Positions 1 to 6,709 of a stretch of 6,709 bases of DNA are shown here, piece by piece. Origin of the DNA: Gammaproteobacteria bacterium (GTDB lineage Bacteria; Pseudomonadota; Gammaproteobacteria; UBA11654); assembly GCA_002718375.1 (NCBI GenBank), contig PBEI01000020.1, positions 8,744 to 15,452 of the forward strand, given 5' to 3'. How positions within the stretch are numbered: position 1 is the first letter of the stretch; the number at the start of each line of letters is the position of its first letter. Below the pieces are notes generated by a model that saw nothing but the letters and a program-made list of their open reading frames with translations, was not told the origin of the DNA and did no database searches. Position numbers and translations under genes: made by a program.

Positions 1-338
1 GCATCAATAAAAATCTCATGATTATCAGTCTTCTTCTCTTGAGTAAATATGACATTGATATCTGAAGCATGTTCCAGCTCAATCATATGATTCTTAAAAT
101 CACCAATTCTGATCTTATTTCCCTTTAGATCAACCAGAATAGCTACGGGTTTTTTCAGTTTCTTCGCTGTGTCCTGGATGAGTTGAATATTTCTTTTATG
201 ATTATATTTCTCACTCTCATCCCATGTCCCATGGGCTAAATTGATCCTGATAACGTCTGCATATTCACAAATATCCTGTAATATCTTTGGATCTGCGATT
301 GATGGTCCAAAAGTTGATATGATTTTTGTGCGTCTCAT
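1..338 (-). CDS. pyk: Pyruvate kinase, N-terminal part (cut by window edge)
   Basis: This is the first 112 codons of a pyruvate kinase, the cytoplasmic glycolytic enzyme that makes ATP and pyruvate from phosphoenolpyruvate and ADP; the rest lies left of base 1. The start MRRTKIISTFGPS matches the family's N-terminal strand. RINLAHG (residues 31-37) is the phosphate and cation-binding loop. VAILVDLKGNKIRIG (65-79) is the strand and loop leading into the B domain, with Asp70 retained. Against rabbit M1 numbering, position 117 is Lys (K75), 113 is Leu (L71) and 120 is Ile (I78), the set seen in potassium-independent enzymes. The conserved Pro of KGP is Asn (N74), and Ser of NFSHG is Ala. ATG at 338 is the only good start, because the frame closes just upstream; no clear Shine-Dalgarno is visible. 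It lies 19 bp after the symporter stop, probably in one operon. Family assignment is firm; the isozyme is not. Confidence 0.9.
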   Translation of the reverse strand, partial: MRRTKIISTFGPSIADPKILQDICEYADVIRINLAHGTWDESEKYNHKRNIQLIQDTAKKLKKPVAILVDLKGNKIRIGDFKNHMIELEHASDINVIFTQEKKTDNHEIFID

Positions 339-357
339 AGGGTGATTATTATCATCT

Positions 358-1671
358 TTATATTACGCTTTCACTACGAAAAACGTCTTCATCGATATCA
401 TCTTCTGATTTAGCGACAAGAATGGAAACAGTTGCATCACCGGTAATATTTACAACAGTTCTTGCCATATCAAGTATTCGATCGAATGGCAGAACAAATC
501 CGACTATCAATGCTGTTTGAGCATCGCTTATTCCAATGACAGATAAAACGGTTGCCAAAAGAAACAAAGATGCAGAGGGAATGCCTGCTGTACCTATTGA
601 GGTCAATGTTGCAGTCATTGCAATGAGAAGATAATCAGAAAGCTCCAGCTGCACCCCAAAAATCTGAGCTGAAAACAGTGCAACAACTCCTAGATAAAGT
701 GCCGTTCCATCCATATTGATTGTAGCGCCAAGAGGAAGAACAGATGATGCGACTGTTTTCTTTACCCCTAAATTATTTTCAACACACTGGAGAGTAACCG
801 GAAGAGTTGCGGAACTTGATGATGTTGAATAGGCCACTGCTTGTGCATCTAATATTCCTTTGAAAAAGTTTTTAAGCGGAAGTCTCGCACCGAAACGAAT
901 AAGTCCTCCATAAACCAAAATCATATGTAATATACATCCAACATATAGGATGATGGTCAAAACGAATAAATTCTGAAGTGCAGCCAATCCCATTGTGCCT
1001 GAGACCCAAGCAACCAATGCAAGAACACCGAATGGGGCCATCTGCATAACCAGATGAGCAATCTGTAAAATGGCTTCAGCTGCTGAAGAGAAAACTTCTC
1101 CAAGCTTTTCCGTTTTGCTTCCACCCAGAATAATTCCAATACCTAAAAGTATTGAAAAGAAGATGATTGGTAGAACATCTCCATCAGCCAGCGAACCGAT
1201 TGGATTAAGTGGAACGATCCCGAATAATCGATCGCTGATACTTTGTGAGGATTGAACAGCGCTGTATGGATCCACGCCTGTTATATCAATACCTGCTCCA
1301 GGAGAAAACAAAGTTCCCAATATCAAACCGATACTAATAGCAAAGAGAGTGGTTAATAAATACAAAGCAATGGTTTTTATTCCAATTGATCCCAGTCGTT
1401 TTGGGTCACCCATTGAAACGACACCTGCAACAAGCGAAGTGAATATGAGTGGCACAACCAACATCTTTATAAATCGGACAAAAAGATCGCCAATCCATTT
1501 TGAAGAAGCAGCAACCTCTCCAAATATAAAGCCAAGAATAGCTCCAATAGCCAGCGCTGCAACAACTCTGACCCATAGTTTCAAATTTGTTTTTCGGCCC
1601 ATATAAGCAAGGCCTGCGAAAACGCCAATCAAAACTATCCAATAAATAATCTCTATACTCATATGTTTCAT
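358..1671 (-). CDS. Dicarboxylate/amino acid:cation symporter (DAACS/SDF family, GltP/GltT-like)
   Basis: An inner-membrane secondary carrier that imports acidic amino acids, probably glutamate or aspartate, with Na+ or H+. The 437-residue length is normal. It has the full family fold: hydrophobic helices from residue 7 on, the serine-rich re-entrant loop HP1 (STSSSSATLP, 282-291), NMDGT in TM7 (319-323), HP2 (SIGTAGIPSAS, 358-368), and TM8 with DRILDMARTVVNITGD (397-412). Using GltPh numbering, TM8 keeps D390 (here 397), D394 (401), R397 (404), T398 (405), N401 (408) and D405 (412). Arg404 should hold the side-chain carboxylate and Asp401 the alpha-amino group, which favours acidic amino acids over plain C4-dicarboxylates (DctA lacks that Asp). 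The C-terminus is a short acidic tail. Starts at Met1 or Met4 are both possible; neither has a strong Shine-Dalgarno. It begins 17 bp after the ggt stop, suggesting co-transcription and uptake of glutamate released by that enzyme. Exact substrate and coupling ion are inferred. Confidence 0.93.
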   Translation of the reverse strand: MKHMSIEIIYWIVLIGVFAGLAYMGRKTNLKLWVRVVAALAIGAILGFIFGEVAASSKWIGDLFVRFIKMLVVPLIFTSLVAGVVSMGDPKRLGSIGIKTIALYLLTTLFAISIGLILGTLFSPGAGIDITGVDPYSAVQSSQSISDRLFGIVPLNPIGSLADGDVLPIIFFSILLGIGIILGGSKTEKLGEVFSSAAEAILQIAHLVMQMAPFGVLALVAWVSGTMGLAALQNLFVLTIILYVGCILHMILVYGGLIRFGARLPLKNFFKGILDAQAVAYSTSSSSATLPVTLQCVENNLGVKKTVASSVLPLGATINMDGTALYLGVVALFSAQIFGVQLELSDYLLIAMTATLTSIGTAGIPSASLFLLATVLSVIGISDAQTALIVGFVLPFDRILDMARTVVNITGDATVSILVAKSEDDIDEDVFRSESVI

Positions 1672-1688
1672 TCTAACTTAAAAATAAA

Positions 1689-3419
1689 CTAATCATTCAT
1701 ATATGAAACGCCTGCATTTGGTCTTCTTAAATCAGCATAACCATGATTTATTCCTTCCTTTATATGAATGCTTTGTGTGCTACCCATTGTTTTTGATGGT
1801 TCTATTTTATGACCAATTTTCTTTAAAAGATTTAAAGAATCTGATGAAATATTCCTCTCATAATCTATACCTCTATAAGGCCAATCTTTATGAATTCTTG
1901 GCAACATTGTTGCCTCACCAATATTTAGCCCAAAATCAATCACACCTGTTATCACCCTAAGGATTGCTGCAGGTATTAATTTTCCACCAGGAGATCCTGT
2001 AATTAGAAGCACCTTGTCATTTTCATCAAATACAATTGTAGGAGCCATTGTGCTCATCGGTCTCTTTCCAGGTTCATATTTATTCCCTGGGCTAGCTCCT
2101 CTGCCCTCAATTTTTTTGTTGCCATATTGATAAGCAAAGTTATTCATTTGGTTGTTCATCAATATCCCAGTACCAGGAATGGTGACACCTGAACCAAACG
2201 AATAACCTAATGTATAAGTATTAGATACAGCATTACCATCATCGTCAATTATCGAATAATGGGTTGTATTTTTTGATTCTTGAATAATCTCCAATGGTTT
2301 TACTTCTTTCGAACTAGATGCTTTCTTTAAGCTGATACTTTTTGCAAATTCTTTGATTCTTTTTGCTGACATTAGATCATCATAAGGGACATTATAATAT
2401 GATGGATCACCCACATGATGTGAGCGATTATTGTGCCCTCGTCTAAGAGCTTCAGCCAATAAGTGATAAGTTAAAGCGGAATCATTTCCTATTTTACCAA
2501 GATCAAAATATTCCAAAACTTTAAGTGATGTAAGTAAAACTATGCCTCCTCCAGAAGGTGGTCCATGGGTAAAGATTTTTTTACCTCGATAATTCACCCC
2601 AATAGGTGGTGAAAATCTAGCTTTGTATTCTCTAAGATCACTGATTGTGATACTTCCTCCATTATCGGACATCGATTCCACAATCTTCTTGGCAACTTCA
2701 CCGCCATAAAATCCACTGATGCCATTTTTAGAAATTAGATCCATTGTTTTTGCAAGATCAGGCCTTCTCATGACCGATCCTTGATTCAAGGGCCTTCCTT
2801 CATTGAAGTAGATACGCCTTGATTCATCATCCCATAATAATTGCGGCGCACTTGCAATAGCCTGCTCTAAGTCAAAAGTTACATTGATCCCATTTATGGC
2901 TTGATTGATAGCTGGTTTCATGACCTCGCTGAGCGGAAGTTTTCCAAATTGTGAATGGGCCAAGAGTAATCCTGAGACTGTACCTGGAATAGTCGAAGCT
3001 TTATAGCCATAACGGACAATGTCTCTATCTGCATCTCCATATTCATTAGGAAGTTCTATACCAAAGATTTCATTGGTTTTTAATTTACTTGGTGCTTGGC
3101 CACGATAATCAATCGCAATGATTTCATTCTGGTCTTTTAAATAAACCAACATGAAACCACCTCCTCCAAGATTTCCAGCTCTAGGAAGAGTCACTGCAAG
3201 TGAGAACCCCACAGCCACTGCAGCATCTATTGCATTGCCTCCTTCCTTGATAATTTCAATACCAACCTCTGAAGACAAATGATTTTGTGAAACAACCATT
3301 GCATCATCGCTTATAGTTGGATGAAATGGGGATTCATAATCGATGTAAGAAGTTTGTGAATACAAAGAATGCGTGAATAAAAAAAACGCGGCTAAGAGCA
3401 ATGGAGAAATATCTTTCAT
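1689..3419 (-). CDS. ggt: Gamma-glutamyltransferase / glutathione hydrolase-type Ntn-hydrolase, periplasmic
   Basis: Family enzymes cleave the gamma-glutamyl bond of glutathione and related compounds, releasing glutamate or transferring the glutamyl group. At 576 residues it matches E. coli Ggt. A signal peptide (hydrophobic core 6-20, likely cut near SLYS-Q22) sends it to the periplasm. NTTHYS (384-389) is the self-cleavage site: Thr385 would become the nucleophile and N-terminus of a 192-residue small subunit. Retained residues, with E. coli numbers, are Arg106 (R114), Thr403 (T409), Gln424 (Q430), Ser456 (S462) and the GSPGG oxyanion loop at 475-479; Thr457 replaces S463. The usual NNQMDDF reads NNQMNNF (422-428), so Asn427 replaces Asp433, which binds the donor's alpha-amino group. 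Gly405 replaces N411. The spacing from this motif to KRP equals E. coli's, so a lid-loop-sized segment is present. Gamma-glutamyl activity is thus likely but not certain; an acylase-like specificity is possible. It is the first gene after a terminator and leads the set with the symporter and pyk. Confidence 0.93.
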   Translation of the reverse strand: MKDISPLLLAAFFLFTHSLYSQTSYIDYESPFHPTISDDAMVVSQNHLSSEVGIEIIKEGGNAIDAAVAVGFSLAVTLPRAGNLGGGGFMLVYLKDQNEIIAIDYRGQAPSKLKTNEIFGIELPNEYGDADRDIVRYGYKASTIPGTVSGLLLAHSQFGKLPLSEVMKPAINQAINGINVTFDLEQAIASAPQLLWDDESRRIYFNEGRPLNQGSVMRRPDLAKTMDLISKNGISGFYGGEVAKKIVESMSDNGGSITISDLREYKARFSPPIGVNYRGKKIFTHGPPSGGGIVLLTSLKVLEYFDLGKIGNDSALTYHLLAEALRRGHNNRSHHVGDPSYYNVPYDDLMSAKRIKEFAKSISLKKASSSKEVKPLEIIQESKNTTHYSIIDDDGNAVSNTYTLGYSFGSGVTIPGTGILMNNQMNNFAYQYGNKKIEGRGASPGNKYEPGKRPMSTMAPTIVFDENDKVLLITGSPGGKLIPAAILRVITGVIDFGLNIGEATMLPRIHKDWPYRGIDYERNISSDSLNLLKKIGHKIEPSKTMGSTQSIHIKEGINHGYADLRRPNAGVSYMND

Positions 3420-3464
3420 ATTAATTGGTTTAATTTCTAAATCAGTTCAGTCTATAGAATATCT
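3420..3464 (-). promoter_or_regulatory. Short leader between terminator and ggt; probable site of the ggt promoter
   Basis: Only 45 bp separate the terminator's U-tract from the ggt ATG. If the terminator works, a promoter for ggt and the genes after it must lie here or overlap the terminator. The stretch is AT-rich. Weak -10-like hexamers (TATTCT, TATAGA on the minus strand) can be picked out, but no convincing -35 partner is seen. There is no Shine-Dalgarno sequence before the ATG (the bases before it read CCAATTAAT). This is position-based inference, not a recognised promoter. Confidence 0.3.
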
Positions 3465-3496
3465 AAAAAAAAGGGAGCTAGAAGCTCCCTTTTTTT
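3465..3496 (-). terminator. Rho-independent terminator after the TonB-dependent receptor gene
   Basis: A perfect 7-bp GC-rich stem, GGGAGCT (3473-3479) with AGCTCCC (3483-3489), encloses a 3-base loop. Eight A on the left (3465-3472) and seven T on the right (3490-3496) flank it. Read on the minus strand it ends in a U8 tract, starting 15 bases past the receptor's stop codon, so it should end that transcript. The right-hand T-run makes it look bidirectional, but no plus-strand gene runs into it. Confidence 0.9.
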
Positions 3497-3510
3497 ATTG
3501 TGCTAAAGAC

Positions 3511-6500
3511 TTAGAACTTAACATTTAGATCTAAGTAATAGTTTCTACCATAGTCTTGGTGTGCATCAGCAAAGTAACCGTAATATCGGTCTGCCAGTGG
3601 TGCACGTTCGTCCGCAACATTCTTAATAGCTAAACGAACCCTAGAATCATATCCTGCAAGATCAAATCTATAATCGAAACTCAAATCCATTGTTGTCATT
3701 GAATCAATCATAAATTTTGTCCCATCGGATGTAGTTAGACTGTTTTGATAGAATTCACCTTTTCTCAATGCAGTCAGATTCGCTCCAAACGGTCCATTAC
3801 GATATGAAACACGAAGTGTGTGTTTATTGTCGTAGTTACCATCCATGAGCAATAGATCGCCAAAACCTCCCAGTGGGATATCCGCTGGTATCTCGCCTGC
3901 TGCTTTTTTAGCAGCCATATCAGCAAAAACACCACCTGGCTCTTGTTCAAATGTATCTATAAAGCTTCCAATGTAACGAATGCTGAAGTCACCAACATCG
4001 GTATCAAAGTTGTAATAAACACCAACATCGAATCCCTCTATTTTTCTATCCGCTAAGTTTAGGTAATTATCGGCCACATAGTTAACATTACCGAATGGGC
4101 AAAGACCCGCAGCATTTGCTGCAGCTATTTGATCTTCATCTGGAGCATTTCTATCAATGACTCCATGTCCACCGAATGTATCGCAGTTATTATTCCCATT
4201 CGCAATCCTTAGAAGCATATCCTGTACTGTGTGGTTTTCTCTTCCAAACAAACCAATGGTATTTTCTTTATCAATCGACCAATAATCTGCAGTGATTGTC
4301 AATCCATCGATATCTGCTGGAGTGATCACAAAACCAACTGAATAGTTATCAGATTCTTCTGGCTCAAGTCCCTCTGCACCAGTTGCTTGTCTTTGCTGAG
4401 ATGATCTAGAGTCTAGGTCATCATTGCCCAAACCTGCCAACTGCTCCAATCGATACATGGCCCAGTCATAGCGTGTGCCGCTCCTTACAACAATCTTCTC
4501 ATTGATTTGAACAATATTAGGTGCTCTAAATGATGTTGAAGCAGAAGCTCTGAATAATACAGAATCTGAAATCTCCCACCCAATTGCTAATTTACTGACT
4601 AAAGAATCTTCTACATCGGACATATTCTCATATCTGAGTGCAACCTGCGCATTCACTCTTTCAGAAAGAGGAATCTGAGCTTCAGTAAATAATGAAAGTG
4701 TATTTCTCTCTCCTCTCACATCACCAGTTGGAGAAGAGTTAACAACATCACCAATTTCAGGGTATGTATCATTCTCATAATCGACATAAACAATTGTTCC
4801 ATCGAGTCTTGGATCTCGATCATCAATCATTTCTTCTCTTCTGACCTCAATACCAAACATAAGACCCATCGGTCCTGCTGCTAGATCCATAAAGTTCCCA
4901 TTCGAAACTTTAAAATCCATCATGGCTAGTGAGCTAGAGCCTTTTCTGTAGACATCAACCAGTATTCTCTCTACGTTGCTGTCAACACCTGCGCTGAAAG
5001 GATTATAAGCAGCTGGAGTTGAGTCATAAAGCGCCTCTCTTAGAAGTGTGTTTGAAACCCGATTACTTGTTATATCATCGGACTTTGCTTTTGAGTAAAG
5101 CAACGCTGCTTCCCAATCCCAATCGTCAACCTCACCTCTAAAACCTTGAAGTAATCTGTATGTTCTTTTGTCGACATTGACATGCCTCATTTTCTCAGCA
5201 TATCGATAGTTGTCGATATAGAGCTCATAGCCTTTAAAATCGAGCGTATTGCCATCTGCATCAGTGAATGACATTTGATTTAACCAGTAGTTATCTGGTC
5301 CTACTCTATGCTTAACAGAGCTAAACGCATATGATGGATGCCTGATCAAAAATGAATCTGAAGAATAGAAACCAATCTCAGTGAATGATTCTAAGCCATT
5401 CGCAAGCTCATTGTTTATATAAACAAAGATATTGGTTCTCTGCATGTCAGACCTTACATCAGTATTGCCCCATAGGTTATATCTTTCAGTTCCATTCCCA
5501 TCTTGAGCAATACAAGTTCCATAGCCTGTATCCCAAGTTTGCCCACCTTGACTTGCTCGATTGCTACATCTTGGATCTCCCAATGGGAAAACTTCGAACT
5601 CACCATTGCTGTCAGTGAAAGTGTGATTCAGTGCGTTGCTGCTTCCATGCTCACTTGATGTAACCATGTCAAATTGGCCATACAAATTATTGGTACTGTT
5701 ATTTCTAAATGAAGTGCTGCCTGCCCAAGGGTTACCATCTTCTAGACATCTTCCATCAGCGGATACTCCATCAGGAAGATCACAAGTCGTCCACATTCTA
5801 TGATCTGAATTGCCCCATCTTGGATCTTCAGAAGAATTAATACTGTCCCGATCATAATGATCAACAAAAACACTGACATTCCCTCTGTCATTATTAAAGT
5901 TTGTGCCCCATTTAGCGGTGAAGGTCACATCTTCGGCATCAAAATGCTCGTACCAACCTACCTTGGTCCTAAACTGGAAGCCTTCATAGTCTGTTTGAAG
6001 AACATTATTTACAACACCTGATACCGCATCAGCACCATAAATTGCAGATGCACCATCTCTGAGAATTTCTAGTCGATCAAGACCCCAAACAGGAACCAAA
6101 TTTGAATTGGTTGATACCGTTGGTACATAGTCACCACCTAAAAGTTCAGTTTGATATCCAGGTGAATTCACCATTCTTCTTCCATTGAGAAGAGTGAGTG
6201 TATTACCTACACCCATATTCCTTAGGTTGTAGGCTCCAACATCACCACGCGATGAATTGACACCACCAGAAGCATTCTCAGCTTCATTGAAGAAGTTCAT
6301 TCCATTCTCTACAACATTCTCAAGTAACTCATCACCACCGTCGACACCCAAAGCCTCCACGTCCTCAAAATCAAGAACAGAGACAGGCAATGCGCCTGTT
6401 ATCTTTGCTCCTTTAATTTGAGAGCCAGTGACTGTGATCTCTTCAATGTCATCTGAAGAAACTGAATCCTCCTGAGCAAATGTTGTTATAGGAAATATGA

Positions 6501-6543
6501 TGAATGCTGATAATGACAGCAATCTAAATGTTTTTACAAACAT
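3511..6543 (-). CDS. TonB-dependent outer-membrane receptor, substrate unknown
   Basis: A 1010-residue outer-membrane beta-barrel with a plug domain, driven by TonB-ExbBD, that imports a scarce or large ligand into the periplasm. A Sec signal peptide (hydrophobic 6-20) is probably cut at TTFA-Q24. The TonB-box-like segment EEITVTGSQ lies at 34-42. The plug follows at about 50-185, with the family's YNLRNMG, TLTLLNGRR and the LDRLEILRDGASAIYGADAVSGVVN block (155-179). The barrel shows typical alternating strands, SFRAPN at 671-676, and closes with NYYLDLNVKF, ending in the C-terminal Phe needed for barrel assembly. Six cysteines form three close pairs (254/266, 326/344, 787/815), probably disulfides in outer loops. 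This is the large OAR/CirA-like type common in marine and oligotrophic proteobacteria; nothing identifies the ligand, and no siderophore or sugar genes lie nearby. ATG at 6543 is supported by GAGGGG upstream and by the signal peptide. A terminator follows the stop. Confidence 0.95.
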   Translation of the reverse strand: MFVKTFRLLSLSAFIIFPITTFAQEDSVSSDDIEEITVTGSQIKGAKITGALPVSVLDFEDVEALGVDGGDELLENVVENGMNFFNEAENASGGVNSSRGDVGAYNLRNMGVGNTLTLLNGRRMVNSPGYQTELLGGDYVPTVSTNSNLVPVWGLDRLEILRDGASAIYGADAVSGVVNNVLQTDYEGFQFRTKVGWYEHFDAEDVTFTAKWGTNFNNDRGNVSVFVDHYDRDSINSSEDPRWGNSDHRMWTTCDLPDGVSADGRCLEDGNPWAGSTSFRNNSTNNLYGQFDMVTSSEHGSSNALNHTFTDSNGEFEVFPLGDPRCSNRASQGGQTWDTGYGTCIAQDGNGTERYNLWGNTDVRSDMQRTNIFVYINNELANGLESFTEIGFYSSDSFLIRHPSYAFSSVKHRVGPDNYWLNQMSFTDADGNTLDFKGYELYIDNYRYAEKMRHVNVDKRTYRLLQGFRGEVDDWDWEAALLYSKAKSDDITSNRVSNTLLREALYDSTPAAYNPFSAGVDSNVERILVDVYRKGSSSLAMMDFKVSNGNFMDLAAGPMGLMFGIEVRREEMIDDRDPRLDGTIVYVDYENDTYPEIGDVVNSSPTGDVRGERNTLSLFTEAQIPLSERVNAQVALRYENMSDVEDSLVSKLAIGWEISDSVLFRASASTSFRAPNIVQINEKIVVRSGTRYDWAMYRLEQLAGLGNDDLDSRSSQQRQATGAEGLEPEESDNYSVGFVITPADIDGLTITADYWSIDKENTIGLFGRENHTVQDMLLRIANGNNNCDTFGGHGVIDRNAPDEDQIAAANAAGLCPFGNVNYVADNYLNLADRKIEGFDVGVYYNFDTDVGDFSIRYIGSFIDTFEQEPGGVFADMAAKKAAGEIPADIPLGGFGDLLLMDGNYDNKHTLRVSYRNGPFGANLTALRKGEFYQNSLTTSDGTKFMIDSMTTMDLSFDYRFDLAGYDSRVRLAIKNVADERAPLADRYYGYFADAHQDYGRNYYLDLNVKF

Positions 6544-6551
6544 ATGTGTTA

Positions 6552-6557
6552 CCCCTC
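6552..6557 (-). promoter_or_regulatory. Ribosome binding site of the TonB-dependent receptor gene
   Basis: On the minus strand GAGGGG lies eight bases before the ATG at 6543 (then TAACACAT). It is the only clear Shine-Dalgarno in the window and fixes this start; the other three genes have none this strong. Confidence 0.75.
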
Positions 6558-6584
6558 GTAAGTTAAAATTGATCTAATTAAGAA

Positions 6585-6593
6585 ACTATATCA
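6585..6593 (-). promoter_or_regulatory. Candidate extended -10 promoter for the TonB-dependent receptor gene
   Basis: The minus strand reads TGATATAGT, matching the extended -10 form TGnTATAAT at all but one fixed position. No good -35 hexamer lies 16-18 bp upstream, which extended -10 promoters can do without. Transcription would begin near 6578, giving a leader of about 35 bases that contains the ribosome binding site. The region is AT-rich, so chance matches are frequent. Confidence 0.4.
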
Positions 6594-6644
6594 CGCCTCA
6601 AATCTATGCCCTTAAATCTAATTTATTCATATTTATTATGATAC

Positions 6645-6661
6645 TATAACTTTTAGTTATA
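6645..6661. promoter_or_regulatory. Dyad TATAAC-N5-GTTATA, possible regulator binding site (LysR-box-like)
   Basis: Perfect 6-bp inverted repeat arms (6645-6650 and 6656-6661) surround TTTTA. The inner part ATAAC-N5-GTTAT satisfies the T-N11-A pattern used by LysR-type regulators (T6647, A6659). It lies about 50 bp upstream of the candidate receptor promoter and about 30 bp before a plus-strand ATG, a usual place for a divergent regulator's operator. In DNA this AT-rich, a short dyad may be chance. Confidence 0.3.
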
Positions 6662-6692
6662 TTATATTATAAATATTATCTATAATTAAACC

Positions 6693-6709
6693 ATGAGAAC
6701 AAGACACAT
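6693..6709 (+). CDS. Possible start of a divergent gene, cut by the window edge
   Basis: An ATG at 6693 opens a plus-strand frame reading MRTRH before the window ends, so only five full codons are visible. The opening residues resemble the start of some LysR-type regulators (often Met-basic-x-Arg-His), and the dyad just upstream would suit an autoregulated divergent regulator, but five codons cannot identify a family. No Shine-Dalgarno precedes the ATG. It could equally be noncoding. Confidence 0.25.

Noticed and set aside
957..1642. Several 60-85 codon open frames within the symporter gene on both strands
   Set aside because: They overlap a gene with a full set of family motifs, show no recognisable domains, and have low-complexity or Cys/Trp-rich translations typical of shadow frames.
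1669..1692. Possible frameshift or fusion between ggt and the symporter
   Set aside because: Both proteins have normal length and complete termini; the 17-bp gap is ordinary operon spacing.
1703..1960. 85-codon plus-strand open frame at the 3' end of ggt
   Set aside because: It is antisense to conserved ggt sequence and has no ribosome binding site or family resemblance.
3465..3496. Hairpin considered as an attenuator or riboswitch for ggt
   Set aside because: It lies just past the receptor stop with no room for an aptamer or competing stem; a simple terminator explains it.
5385..5618. 77-codon plus-strand open frame inside the receptor gene
   Set aside because: It is antisense to intact receptor coding sequence, and its composition (His, Tyr, Cys, Leu) looks like reverse reading of barrel strands.
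1..6709. CRISPR array, insertion sequence ends, tRNA or rRNA genes, tandem repeats
   Set aside because: No repeated units, transposase motifs, cloverleaf or rRNA-like segments were seen; nearly all bases are covered by four coding regions.

Overview
The window carries four genes on the minus strand and the possible first codons of a fifth gene on the plus strand at the right edge. It is AT-rich (roughly 40% GC by eye) and densely packed. The proteins (a periplasmic gamma-glutamyltransferase-type Ntn-hydrolase, a glutamate/dicarboxylate symporter, and a large TonB-dependent receptor with a Sec signal and C-terminal Phe) indicate a Gram-negative bacterium. A marine, AT-rich, TonB-receptor-rich gammaproteobacterium such as SAR86 would fit, but that placement is inference from style and not from any marker gene.

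In the direction of transcription (right to left): a 166-bp AT-rich upstream region (6544-6709) holds a purine-rich ribosome binding site, a plausible extended -10 promoter and a LysR-box-like dyad. It is followed by the TonB-dependent receptor (6543-3511). A strong hairpin terminator (3465-3496) closes that transcription unit. A compact set then follows: the gamma-glutamyltransferase ggt (3419-1689), 17 bp later a DAACS-family symporter (1671-358), and 19 bp later the start of a pyruvate kinase gene (338 to beyond base 1).

The second set reads as an operon. A periplasmic enzyme that can release glutamate from glutathione or other gamma-glutamyl compounds sits next to an inner-membrane carrier that can import acidic amino acids, and a central-carbon enzyme comes last. 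The upstream TonB receptor could bring larger compounds into the periplasm, which would make the window a nutrient-scavenging locus, but the terminator shows it is at least partly a separate unit.

The most notable molecular detail is in the gamma-glutamyltransferase. The residue matching E. coli Asp433, which holds the alpha-amino group of the gamma-glutamyl donor, is Asn, and the residue matching Asn411 is Gly. The enzyme may therefore have shifted acyl specificity. The pyruvate kinase fragment carries the residue set of potassium-independent enzymes. I did not find a clearly new system; the rest is ordinary gene content.
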